From: Betaproteobacteria bacterium
GTDB taxonomy: Bacteria > Pseudomonadota > Gammaproteobacteria > Burkholderiales > Casimicrobiaceae
Reading direction: 5' to 3'
Assembly: GCA_003153475.1 (NCBI GenBank)
Contig: PLYT01000016.1
Span: forward strand, 4,822-68,821
Length of the DNA: 64,000 nucleotides
The position numbers and the translations under genes are program-made. The notes below the pieces were generated by a model. That model searched no databases, had not been told where the DNA came from, and was given only the letters and a program-made list of their open reading frames with translations. The stretch's first letter is position 1, and every line of letters starts with the position of its first letter. Shown in pieces: positions 25,648 through 34,318 of this stretch.

Positions 25648-28320
25648 ATGAAGACCAAGAACGACAGTTTTGCGGTCCGGGCGTTGGTCGTCGCGGTGCG
25701 AGCAGGGCTGATCGCCCTGGCGGCGATGTCGGCAGCCCAGGCAGCCGAGAGCGACGATGCCGCGCGTCAGCTGACGCAGCCGACCAGCGTCGTCGAAGTG
25801 GGCGCCGGGTATGTCAGCCAGGATTCGTTCAAGTTCGGCGAGTACAACGGCCTGTTCAAACAAGGTTTGTACGGCATCTTCAACTTCGATGTGCGCGGCG
25901 GTGGAAGCTACGATAGCGGCGACGCGACGCGGTGGCGTGCGACCGGCACCGATCTCGGGCTGGACACGCGTGACGTATCCGCCGAGTACGAACAGCAAGG
26001 CAAATTCCGGGTCAACTTCGACTACGACGAGTTGCGGCGAAACCGCTCCGACACCTATCAGACGCCTTATCTGGGGGCGGGCTCCGATACGCTGACGCTG
26101 CCTTCCAATTGGCTCAAGCCTATCGTCCCGCAGGTCAGCGGCACGGCCATCAATTTCCGCGCGCTGTCGCCGACGACCGGCCTCGCCTCGGCGATCGTCG
26201 GGGGCGTCGTAACGCGGCCGACCGCCGCCCAGCAGACGACGGTCAACAACATCATTGCCGCCGACCTTCCGGACTTCAACAACGTCGATCTCGATACCAT
26301 CCGCAAGACCATCAAGGGTGGATTCAGCTACAGCATCGATTCGCGCTGGGAGTTCAAGGCCAGCGCACAGCACGAGAAAAAGGAAGGGCTGAAACCGATG
26401 GGCGCGGTGAGCTCGCAGGTCAGCGAATACGCCACCATCCTCGTCGACCCGATCGATCAGACCACCGATCAATACAACGCAAGCCTGACCTACACCGGAG
26501 AGAATTCCTTCATGCAGGTCGCGTACTACGGGTCGGTATTCAAGAACGATATTTCCTCGCTGACGTGGCAGGATGCAAACGACCCGACCAAGACGGCGAC
26601 GTTGAGCAGCGCGCCGAGCAATAGTTTCCACCAGATCCTTCTGACGGGCGGCTACAATTTTTCGCCAACCACCAAGCTGGTCGTGAACGGATCCTACGGG
26701 CGCAACACCCAGAACGAAGCTTTTGTCACCAACGGACAGAACAACCAGTTCCCGCTGGGTCTGCCCGCGTCATCGCTCGACGGGCTGGTCGTAACGACGG
26801 CGTTCAACGCCAAGCTCACCGCCAAGCCGATCAAGGATCTCAGCCTGGTCGCCGGCTACAAGTACGACGACCGCGACAACCGCACCCCGGTGAACACGTA
26901 TTTCTTCCAGGATGCGAACGAAACGAAGGCCGCATCGGCTTCCGCCTTCAACGCTGCGCTCGGCCTGCCGGCTAACACCCTGGGCAGCAACATCGACATC
27001 TATGCCAATCGGCCTTACAGCAAGAAGGTCAACCAGTTCGACGTCGACGCCGATTACGCCGTGGCCAAGGGGCAGAGGCTCCAGGGCGGCTACGAATACC
27101 AGCAGATCGATCGCGAATGCAACGGTTCGTGGATCAATTGCGCCGATGCGCCGAGGACCCGCGAAAGCACGCTCAGGGCCGAATGGCGCGCCAACGTGGT
27201 CGAGAACCTCAGCGGAAGGGTTGCGTATGCGTATTCCGAGCGGCGGGTCAACTACGACGAGAATGCGTTCCTGTCGCTGGTTCCGATGGCCAACGTCGTG
27301 CCCGCGGGCGGGGCGACAGTCAGTGCCTACCAGTATCTGCTGCAGACTGGATTGACCGGCTTCGGGCCCGTCGCCGGCTTTCCCTCCTCACCACTCAGCG
27401 GCAACGCGGCGATCTTCTCTCCCAGCAATAACATGCTGCCGCAGGCGCTCTACGCCAGCCGCAACAACATCAACGAAGAGGTCGGCATGAGGCGGTTCAA
27501 CATGGCCGACCGAAATCGCAACAAGGTGCGCGGGTCGGTCAACTGGGATGCGAGCGACAACGTCTCGTTGCAGGGCAGTTTGGACTATAACAAGGACGAT
27601 TACAACAATTCGATCTACGGCCTGAAGAATGCAGAGAGCTTAGCCTTGAACCTCGAGGGCAATTACTCCATCACCAGCGACTTTGCCGCCCAGGCGTTTT
27701 ACTCGCACGAAGACTTTCAGTCGCAGGGTGCGGGCATTTCGTACGGGTCCAACAGCAACACCGCTTTTGTCGGTCAGGCCGGCAACACGATCGTGTCCGG
27801 CGGTTGCTTTTCGAGCGTGCTGGACAAGAACTCCAACGCCAAGATCGATCCGTGTCTGAACTGGTCGACCGACATGCGCGACAAGGTCGATACCTTGGGA
27901 GCCGGCTTCAAGTACAAGAACCTGATGGGAGGCAGACTGGATGTGACGGGTGATCTGGTCTACACCTACGCGCGCACCGATGTCGGCGTCGCGGGCGGGT
28001 CCTATGCCAACAACCCATTCGCCCTGGCGTCGCCGGCGCCGGCGCTGGCGCCCGGAGTACCGGCGGTGTTCTTCATCCCCGCCGCCAATATGCCCACGGC
28101 GACAACCAAGACGATCGATTTGCGACTCGGTGGCCAGTATGCGATCGACAGAGTGTCGTCGGTTCGGGTGCTCTACTGGTATCAGCACCTGCGGTCCAAT
28201 GATTACGTCTACGACGGCATGCAATTCGGAACGCTGACCAACGTGATCCCCACCAATGAACAGCCGTTCAACTACAACGTGCACGTCATCGGGGTCAGCT
28301 ACATCTATAGCTGGCGGTAA
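25648..28320 (+). CDS. MtrB/PioB-family outer-membrane beta-barrel protein
   Basis: An 890-residue protein with signal peptide (cut near SAAQAAE) and alternating strands throughout (repeated Y/F-x-Y with N/D turns), ending in aromatic strand YIYSWR. Length exceeds MtrB (about 700) and is nearer PioB/MtoB forms. No N-terminal CxxC as in Shewanella MtrB is present; the only close Cys pair (CNGSWINC, about residues 491-498) is in a loop. It should form the sheath for the preceding decaheme cytochrome. A strong terminator follows. Confidence 0.88.
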   Translation: MKTKNDSFAVRALVVAVRAGLIALAAMSAAQAAESDDAARQLTQPTSVVEVGAGYVSQDSFKFGEYNGLFKQGLYGIFNFDVRGGGSYDSGDATRWRATGTDLGLDTRDVSAEYEQQGKFRVNFDYDELRRNRSDTYQTPYLGAGSDTLTLPSNWLKPIVPQVSGTAINFRALSPTTGLASAIVGGVVTRPTAAQQTTVNNIIAADLPDFNNVDLDTIRKTIKGGFSYSIDSRWEFKASAQHEKKEGLKPMGAVSSQVSEYATILVDPIDQTTDQYNASLTYTGENSFMQVAYYGSVFKNDISSLTWQDANDPTKTATLSSAPSNSFHQILLTGGYNFSPTTKLVVNGSYGRNTQNEAFVTNGQNNQFPLGLPASSLDGLVVTTAFNAKLTAKPIKDLSLVAGYKYDDRDNRTPVNTYFFQDANETKAASASAFNAALGLPANTLGSNIDIYANRPYSKKVNQFDVDADYAVAKGQRLQGGYEYQQIDRECNGSWINCADAPRTRESTLRAEWRANVVENLSGRVAYAYSERRVNYDENAFLSLVPMANVVPAGGATVSAYQYLLQTGLTGFGPVAGFPSSPLSGNAAIFSPSNNMLPQALYASRNNINEEVGMRRFNMADRNRNKVRGSVNWDASDNVSLQGSLDYNKDDYNNSIYGLKNAESLALNLEGNYSITSDFAAQAFYSHEDFQSQGAGISYGSNSNTAFVGQAGNTIVSGGCFSSVLDKNSNAKIDPCLNWSTDMRDKVDTLGAGFKYKNLMGGRLDVTGDLVYTYARTDVGVAGGSYANNPFALASPAPALAPGVPAVFFIPAANMPTATTKTIDLRLGGQYAIDRVSSVRVLYWYQHLRSNDYVYDGMQFGTLTNVIPTNEQPFNYNVHVIGVSYIYSWR

Positions 28321-28345
28321 GACAGCATCCAGGGTCAGGGGGGGC

Positions 28346-28377
28346 GCGGGGGCGAGAGTTCGCCCCCGCTTCTTTTT
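28346..28377 (+). terminator. rho-independent terminator after the MtrB-like gene
   Basis: A perfect 10-base GC-rich stem (GCGGGGGCGA ... TCGCCCCCGC) around a GAGT loop, followed by TTCTTTTT. It separates the decaheme-barrel operon from the hexaheme operon. Confidence 0.85.
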
Positions 28378-28417
28378 GTCGAAGACTCGTGCAACGACCG
28401 CTTCCCGACTCTCGCAG

Positions 28418-28431
28418 TTGATCTGCGTCAA
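28418..28431. promoter_or_regulatory. FNR/ANR-type box upstream of the hexaheme operon
   Basis: TTGATCTGCGTCAA, TTGAT-N4-GTCAA, 122 bases before the hexaheme start and directly after the terminator, so it marks a new promoter. Confidence 0.65.
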
Positions 28432-28553
28432 CGCGTCGCACGTTCAATCCGGGCAAAGTATGCCCAACGATGCAACGGAGTCGAAGCATCATGCGAATGC
28501 TTCCCTGAAGGCAGTCGGCGAGAGCGCGCCCGGGCCACTGGCAAGACCAACTC

Positions 28554-29588
28554 ATGCCCAAGCATATCAGCCGGCTCATCATCCTCCTGGTGACCTTCGG
28601 CGCAGCGGCATATGCAGCCAAGGTTTTTTTCACTGCAGATTCGTTCTACGCCTACGGTCACTACCGGGGTAAATCCGTTGCGGAAATCGCCTCCGACAAG
28701 CCGAAGTACAAGGGCTCGGAATATTGTCAGTCGTGTCACGCCGAGCGCTACGCAGAGTGGTCCAAAGGCGTGCATCACAGCGTCGAGATCGGCAAGGTCG
28801 TCCAATGCGAAGTCTGTCATCAAGCCGCCGGAGGCAGGGACGCAGGTGGCATGTTCCAGCATGTAGCTACCGGTATTGACCATCCCGCCAGCGGCAAGCT
28901 ACCGGTGCCGACCGACAGCCTGAAACTGTGCCCGCTTTGCCATGAAAAGATGCCGGGCCGGCCCGCGGAGCAGCGTCAGATCGTTATCGCGACACATGCG
29001 GGAACGCAGCAGTGCACTGCCTGCCATAACCCGCACTCGCCCAGGATGATCGTCGTCGCCGGTGCGGCCGCGGGGCAAGCGGAAACCGGCGCAATGGGAA
29101 AAGCGGCAATCTGCGCTGGTTGTCACGGTGGCGAGGGCGTCAGCGTCAACCCGGTGTGGCCGAACCTTGCCGGACAGCACAGCGCGTATCTGGTCGACGC
29201 CCTCAAAGCGTACCGGACCGGCGCGCGACAGAGCGCCATGATGTCCGCAACCGCCGCGGGCTTGAGCGACGCCGACATCCAGAGCCTGTCCGATCATTAC
29301 GCCGCCATGAAGCTCAAGGTCGCCGCCTCCGCTGCCGGGTCAGCGAGCGCGGCTGCCGGCAAGGCGAAGGCCGACACTTGCGCAACTTGCCATGGCGCGG
29401 AAGGCGTCAGCGGCAATCCGGCATGGCCGAGTCTCGCCGGACAGCAAAAGGACTACCTGGTCGGCGCGCTGAAGGCCTATCAGGAAGGCGTCCGGAAAAA
29501 CGAGATCATGGCCGGGATGGCAAAAGGCTTGAGTGACGCCGACATCGATGCGCTGGCGACGTATTACTCGAGCGCGACCGTCCATTGA
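28554..29588 (+). CDS. membrane-anchored hexaheme c-type cytochrome
   Basis: A 344-residue protein with an N-terminal uncleaved-looking helix (LIILLVTFGAAAYAAKVFF) and six CxxCH motifs: CQSCH, CEVCH, CPLCH and CTACH in a multiheme domain (to about residue 165), then CAGCH and CATCH in two tandem class I cytochrome c domains with WPNLAGQH/WPSLAGQQ repeats. The first part resembles cytochrome subunits of Qrc/ACIII-type complexes. With the following ferredoxin and NrfD genes it likely exchanges electrons between quinones and periplasmic cytochromes. Confidence 0.85.
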   Translation: MPKHISRLIILLVTFGAAAYAAKVFFTADSFYAYGHYRGKSVAEIASDKPKYKGSEYCQSCHAERYAEWSKGVHHSVEIGKVVQCEVCHQAAGGRDAGGMFQHVATGIDHPASGKLPVPTDSLKLCPLCHEKMPGRPAEQRQIVIATHAGTQQCTACHNPHSPRMIVVAGAAAGQAETGAMGKAAICAGCHGGEGVSVNPVWPNLAGQHSAYLVDALKAYRTGARQSAMMSATAAGLSDADIQSLSDHYAAMKLKVAASAAGSASAAAGKAKADTCATCHGAEGVSGNPAWPSLAGQQKDYLVGALKAYQEGVRKNEIMAGMAKGLSDADIDALATYYSSATVH

Positions 29589-29626
29589 GGCCGAGCCTGT
29601 AGCAACCGGCCGGGAGCTCGCCACAA

Positions 29627-30460
29627 ATGAAAAAACGAACTTATCAGCGTAAGGAAACACGCCGCGAGTTTCTGCGCTTCTTCGGGAGCGCCGTCGCGTG
29701 CGCAGGAGCCGCCATGGCGGTCAAGGCAGTGGTGCCCGAGGCTCACGCGGCGACGGGCCCGACCCCGCCTCCCGCCATACCGGGTTACGACTGGACGCAA
29801 CACCGGTGGGGATTCGGCGTCGACGCCACCAAGTGCATCGGATGCCTTCGTTGCGTCGAAGCGTGCAAGCGCGAGAACGATGTCGCCGCGGACGCGCATC
29901 ATTTCAGGACGTGGGTGGAGCGGTACGTCTACCTCGAGGGTGAAGACAAGCCGCGCATCGACAGCCATCACGACCCGGTGAACATCGAAGCCTCGGGATC
30001 GGAAGGAGAATACCGCTTCGCCAATCGGTACAAGGATGCGAAGGTGGAAAAGGCCTTCTTCGTGCCCAAGCTGTGCAACCACTGCACCCATCCAGCCTGT
30101 GTCCAGGTGTGTCCCACCGGTGCAACCTACAAGACCGAAGATGGCGTAGTGCTCATCGATCACAACTACTGCATAGGTTGCCAGTATTGCGTGCAGGCTT
30201 GTCCTTACGGCGCGCGTTTCTTCAACGAGCGCAAGCAAGTTACCGATAAATGCACCTGGTGCTATCACCGGATCACCAAAGGCCTGCAGCCCGCCTGCGT
30301 CGAGGTTTGTCCGGTCGGCGCGCGCATTTTCGGAGATCTCAAAGACAAGCAGAGTCCGATCAGCCAATTCATCCGCAACAACCGGACCTACGTCCTCAGA
30401 CCCGAATCCGGCAATGCTCCGAACGTCTACTACGTCGGCATCGACAAAGACGTCGTCTGA
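29627..30460 (+). CDS. Tat-exported ferredoxin subunit with four [4Fe-4S] clusters (NrfC/DmsB/QrcC-like)
   Basis: A 277-residue protein. A twin-arginine signal (ETRREFLRFFG, residues 11-21) implies folded export to the periplasm. Four cluster motifs follow: CIGCLRCVEAC, CNHCTHPACVQVCPTG, CIGCQYCVQACPYG and CTWCYH with CVEVCPVG. This is the usual electron-wire subunit beside NrfD-type membrane proteins. Its TGA overlaps the next ATG. No catalytic molybdopterin subunit is encoded nearby, so it probably links the NrfD-like protein to the hexaheme cytochrome. Confidence 0.9.
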   Translation: MKKRTYQRKETRREFLRFFGSAVACAGAAMAVKAVVPEAHAATGPTPPPAIPGYDWTQHRWGFGVDATKCIGCLRCVEACKRENDVAADAHHFRTWVERYVYLEGEDKPRIDSHHDPVNIEASGSEGEYRFANRYKDAKVEKAFFVPKLCNHCTHPACVQVCPTGATYKTEDGVVLIDHNYCIGCQYCVQACPYGARFFNERKQVTDKCTWCYHRITKGLQPACVEVCPVGARIFGDLKDKQSPISQFIRNNRTYVLRPESGNAPNVYYVGIDKDVV

Positions 30461-31638
30461 TGAATACACTTTTTGAAGCGATGCCGTTCACTGGCTACGT
30501 CTATCCCAACGAGACGGTCCTTGCCTGGACGGTGCTGATCGTCGTCTACCCTTACCTTACCGGGCTGGTCGCCGGCGCATTCACGGTATCGAGCCTCTAC
30601 CAGGTGTTCGGCATGCAGCGATTCAAGCCGGTCGCGCACCTGGCCTTGCTCACCTCGCTTTGCTGCATGCTGGTCGTCCCGACGCCGCTGCTGCTGCATC
30701 TCGGGCATCCGGAGCGCGCGTTGAACGCGGTCATCACGCCCCACACGACGTCCGCATTTGCGATTTTCGGCTATGCGGCGGGGTTTTACGCCATCCTCCT
30801 GATACTGGAAAACTGGTTCGTCTTCCGACCGCACATCGTGCAGCAGGCGCAACGAAAGAAGGGGCCGCTCGGGTGGTTCTATCGGGTATTGTCGCTCGGA
30901 TCCTACGATCTGTCCGAAAAGGCGATGCGGTACGACCGGAAGTGGATCTTTGCGCTGGCCGTCATCGGCATACCTGCGGCGCACGGGCTGCACGGCTATG
31001 TGGGATTTGTCTTCGGTTCGCTCAAGTCGCGTGAATGGTGGTCGTCCGATCTCATGCCTGCGGTCTTTCTTTTCTCGGCGATAATTTCCGGCACCGCGCT
31101 GTTGATCGTGCTCTACGTCGTCTCATGCCGGCTGCGCAAGGTCCCCGTGGATCTACCCTGCCTGAAGGGCATGGCGTACACGCTCTGGGGCTTCATGATG
31201 TTCACCCTGCTGCTGGAAGGCGTCGAATTCGCGAGTCTCGTCTATAGGGGACGAGAGGGGATCGAAATGATCATGGAATACGTGAAGGGTCCGCTCATCG
31301 TGCCATTCGCCGTATTGCAATTCGGGGTGGGATCGCTGCTGCCGTTGCTGGTGCTTTCGTTCATGATCTGGCGCGGCATCACCGGCAAGGTGCTGGTCGC
31401 AGGCGTTGCGGCGAGCGCCTTTCTGGTATTGTTCGCGGTCCTGATGATGCGCTGGAACGTGGTCATTGGCGGACAGGAGATCGCGAAGACGGGTAAGGGC
31501 CTGCTGGAGTATCATCCGCTTGTTTTCGGCCGCGAGGGTATTTTGGCGGCGGTTGCGGTGGTGACGGCGCCATTTGTGCTTTTGTCGCTGATGGTCCGGC
31601 TTTTCCCTCCATGGGCCCACGACGCGAAAACCGCGTGA
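30460..31638 (+). CDS. NrfD/PsrC/QrcD-like integral membrane quinone-interacting subunit
   Basis: A 392-residue polytopic protein with about ten hydrophobic helices. HLGHPERALNAV near residue 80 is the conserved NrfD-family quinone-site segment, and GIPAAHGLHGYVG and LLEGVEFASLVYRG are later family marks. It binds quinol/quinone in the inner membrane and partners the four-cluster ferredoxin encoded one base upstream. The third member, the hexaheme cytochrome, precedes both. Confidence 0.9.
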   Translation: MNTLFEAMPFTGYVYPNETVLAWTVLIVVYPYLTGLVAGAFTVSSLYQVFGMQRFKPVAHLALLTSLCCMLVVPTPLLLHLGHPERALNAVITPHTTSAFAIFGYAAGFYAILLILENWFVFRPHIVQQAQRKKGPLGWFYRVLSLGSYDLSEKAMRYDRKWIFALAVIGIPAAHGLHGYVGFVFGSLKSREWWSSDLMPAVFLFSAIISGTALLIVLYVVSCRLRKVPVDLPCLKGMAYTLWGFMMFTLLLEGVEFASLVYRGREGIEMIMEYVKGPLIVPFAVLQFGVGSLLPLLVLSFMIWRGITGKVLVAGVAASAFLVLFAVLMMRWNVVIGGQEIAKTGKGLLEYHPLVFGREGILAAVAVVTAPFVLLSLMVRLFPPWAHDAKTA

Positions 31639-31753
31639 AGGACGCACCCTTGGTTGAATTGATCGACGGTGCCCGCAATAATCGCGGGTGTCGGCGCGGC
31701 CGATCATCGGGTGTGCATGGTGGATGCCCATGGCGACACGGGAGGGAAAGTCG

Positions 31754-32989
31754 ATGAAGCGAAGTACCCGCGCTTTTTCTGTTGTTGCGTTCACCCTTGC
31801 CGCAGCAATTGCGGCGAGCGCGGGATACACCCCATCCGCGGGAGCCCAAGGCGTCAAGGGCAACGCCGGCGCTGACGACGATCTGCGAGCCGTTTACGCG
31901 AACGCCGGCGATGTTGTGGATGGCAAACGCATCGCCGAAGGGACGTGCGCAGGCTGCCACGGCGTGCTCGGCATCAGCAAGCTCCCGGGCGTGCCTCATC
32001 TGGCTGGTCAGCGGCCCGCTTATCTCTATCTCGAGCTCAGGGCCTACCAATCCGGCGCTCGTGCCGACAGTGCGATGGGCAACACCGTCAAGCCTCTCAA
32101 CGACAGCGCGCTGGTCAAGGTGGCCGCATACTATGCGAGCCTCGACCCGCCGCAACCGTCGGCGGCAAGTGGCAAACAGGCTTCCGCCAAGCCTGACCCG
32201 GTTCAGGCCGGAAAGACTGCCGCTTCGGCGTGTGCCGGCTGTCATGGCGACGCCGGCATCAGCAAGATCCCCGGCACGCCCAGCCTGGTTGGACTCGATC
32301 CGAAATATCTCGTCGCCGCGATGAAGGCGTACAAGAGCGGCCAGCGCAAGAACGACACGATGAAATCGATGCTGGCCGCGGTCGCCGATGTGGATCTCAG
32401 CAACATCGCCCTCTACTACGCGCTCCAAAAACCAGCAAGGGCGCCAACGCCGGCGGCGGGCGACCAGGCGGCCGGAAAGACTGCCGCTGCGGCTTGTGCG
32501 GGTTGCCATGGGGATAAAGGCGTCAGCACGAATCCGTCGATTCCCAGCGTGGCCGGACAGGATGCCGAGTACCTTGCGTCCGCGCTGCGTGGATATAAAG
32601 ACGGCTCGCGCGCCGATGAAACGATGACGGGCCTGGCAGCGTCGCTCGACGAATCGTCTGCCAAGAACCTTGCAGCCTTTTACGCGAATCTGCCACCTCA
32701 GCCCACGAACGTGCGGAAACCTCTGACCACGGCCGAATGGGCGCAGCGGTGCGACCGCTGCCATGGCGTTTCCGGCAACAGTACCGATCCGCGTTTGCCG
32801 ACGTTGGCATCCCAGCGCGTCGACTATCTGGACAAAGTCCTGCACGCATACCGGACAGGCGAGCGCAAGAGCCCGCAGATGGCGGCAATGTCGGAGGGAC
32901 TCACGGAAGGAGACGTCGAAAATCTCGCGGACTACTACGCCCACCAGAAGGCCCGCGCCGTCGTATTCATCCCGCTGCCCGCCAAGTAG
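31754..32989 (+). CDS. tetraheme cytochrome c with four tandem class I domains
   Basis: A 411-residue exported protein (signal peptide to about SAGAQG) built from four c553/c4-like domains, each of about 90-100 residues with CxxCH, a P-x-LAGQ-like loop, a GxRxxxxM methionine ligand region and an L/I-A-x-Y-Y end. Heme motifs are CAGCH three times and CDRCH in the last, most divergent domain (which has LASQ in place of LAGQ). GGAGGGAAAG precedes the ATG. Probably a periplasmic wire spanning from the membrane complex to other acceptors. Confidence 0.9.
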   Translation: MKRSTRAFSVVAFTLAAAIAASAGYTPSAGAQGVKGNAGADDDLRAVYANAGDVVDGKRIAEGTCAGCHGVLGISKLPGVPHLAGQRPAYLYLELRAYQSGARADSAMGNTVKPLNDSALVKVAAYYASLDPPQPSAASGKQASAKPDPVQAGKTAASACAGCHGDAGISKIPGTPSLVGLDPKYLVAAMKAYKSGQRKNDTMKSMLAAVADVDLSNIALYYALQKPARAPTPAAGDQAAGKTAAAACAGCHGDKGVSTNPSIPSVAGQDAEYLASALRGYKDGSRADETMTGLAASLDESSAKNLAAFYANLPPQPTNVRKPLTTAEWAQRCDRCHGVSGNSTDPRLPTLASQRVDYLDKVLHAYRTGERKSPQMAAMSEGLTEGDVENLADYYAHQKARAVVFIPLPAK

Positions 32990-33035
32990 GCAGGCACTGC
33001 CGGGACCGATAACCTGACTTTTAAGGAGTAACGAC

Positions 33036-33347
33036 ATGAAACGCTTGCTGTTGACTGCGACACTTTGCGGACTGTTCGGCGTATTCGGCGCCGCTCACGC
33101 GGCGGGAGACGCACAGGCGGGCAAGGCCAAGGCCGCCACGTGCGCAGGCTGCCATGGAGCCAATGGCGAGGGTAAGAAGCCCTACCCCGCGCTGGCAGGC
33201 AAGAGCGAAAGCGAGATCGTGCAGGCACTGCAGGACTACAAGTCCGGCAAGCGCGCGAATCCGATCATGAAGTCGTTCGCGACGTCGCTGAGCGATCAGG
33301 ACATGGCCAACGTGGCTGCGTACTACGCGTCGCTCAAGGCGAAGTGA
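33036..33347 (+). CDS. monoheme class I cytochrome c (c553-like)
   Basis: A 103-residue periplasmic cytochrome with signal peptide (to AHA), heme motif [14 protein letters not shown] loop, Met ligand in NPIMKSFA and the VAAYYAS terminal helix. Strong TAAGGAGT ribosome site. Homologous in pattern to each repeat of the preceding tetraheme protein; likely a diffusible electron carrier. Confidence 0.92.
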   Translation: MKRLLLTATLCGLFGVFGAAHAAGDAQAGKAKAATCAGCHGANGEGKKPYPALAGKSESEIVQALQDYKSGKRANPIMKSFATSLSDQDMANVAAYYASLKAK

Positions 33348-33444
33348 CCGCCGCGCGGGTCCACGTGCGGAGCCGCACCCACCCTAAACGCGTGAGCTGC
33401 GGCTTCGAGCCGCGCGCCAGCGCCCGCGACCAGAGGAACCGACC

Positions 33445-34236
33445 ATGAGCGATGCCCCGCTGCACAGGCTTTATCGTCATTATTCCGAGCTGCCGTACAG
33501 CCAGCGCGTGCTGTATACGATGACGCTGCTCGTGCTCGGGCTCGGTTATCTGTTCGCCCTGATCTATCTGTTTCATACGTACGCGGGCCGGGCCGGCGGC
33601 AACCCGATGATGCTGTCGTACAACGATATCCTCACCGCTTACACCGGCAGCGGCAAGGGATCGCGGCTCGAATCGGCGCTGCGTGGGCCGATGTCGACGA
33701 TGCTGCCACGCGACGAGGCGAGCATGCTGATCACGTGGGTGCACGACGGCGCCGACCGCGCCAAATACGACACCGATATCAAGCCCCTGCTCGACCAGCG
33801 CTGCATGGCCTGCCATGACGGCAGCAACCCGCATATTCCGAACCTGAACGGATACGACAACCTCAAGAAAGTGACGGAACAGGACACGGGTGAAGATGTG
33901 TTCACGCTGGTGCGCGTCTCGCATATCCACCTGTTCGGACTGACGTTCATCTTCTTCATCATGGGCCTGATGTACAGCCATGCCTACGTGCGGCCCGTCT
34001 GGTTCAAGTGCACGGTGGTGGCAGTGCCGTTCGTCGCGGTGATCATGGACATCAGTTCGTGGTATCTCACCAAGCTGTACCATCCTTTTGCCTGGGTCGT
34101 GATGATCGCTGGAGGATTGATGGGAATGTCCTTCGCCTTCATGTGGCTCGTGACGATGTACCAGCTTTGGTTCTCTCCACCACCCCCAGCCGTCATGCAG
34201 AGAGTGGACGGCGAGAATATTCCAAACGTCGGCTGA
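33445..34236 (+). CDS. integral membrane protein with one c-type heme motif
   Basis: A 263-residue protein: an N-terminal helix (about 22-45), a periplasmic loop with CMACH (about residues 117-121), then three or four helices. The helices carry His residues in positions that could bind haem b (SHIHLFG, MYSHAYV, YHPFAWV). I do not recognise a named family. Its place inside the cytochrome operon suggests a membrane-bound electron-transfer or quinone-linked subunit. Confidence 0.75.
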   Translation: MSDAPLHRLYRHYSELPYSQRVLYTMTLLVLGLGYLFALIYLFHTYAGRAGGNPMMLSYNDILTAYTGSGKGSRLESALRGPMSTMLPRDEASMLITWVHDGADRAKYDTDIKPLLDQRCMACHDGSNPHIPNLNGYDNLKKVTEQDTGEDVFTLVRVSHIHLFGLTFIFFIMGLMYSHAYVRPVWFKCTVVAVPFVAVIMDISSWYLTKLYHPFAWVVMIAGGLMGMSFAFMWLVTMYQLWFSPPPPAVMQRVDGENIPNVG

Positions 34237-34318
34237 TGGCAGAACGACTCGACATCCGCAAACCGTGCGACTTCGACACGCGAAACCGGAAGGCACTGCC
34301 GCGCGCGACCCGGAAAAC

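Noticed and set aside
31672-31682. TTGAATTGATC, possible FNR half site
   Set aside because: No second half at the right spacing and the region is inside the cytochrome operon; treated as chance.
31754-32989. Four-fold periodicity suggesting a CRISPR or DNA repeat array
   Set aside because: Periodicity is at protein level (cytochrome domains); no identical short repeats or spacers are seen.
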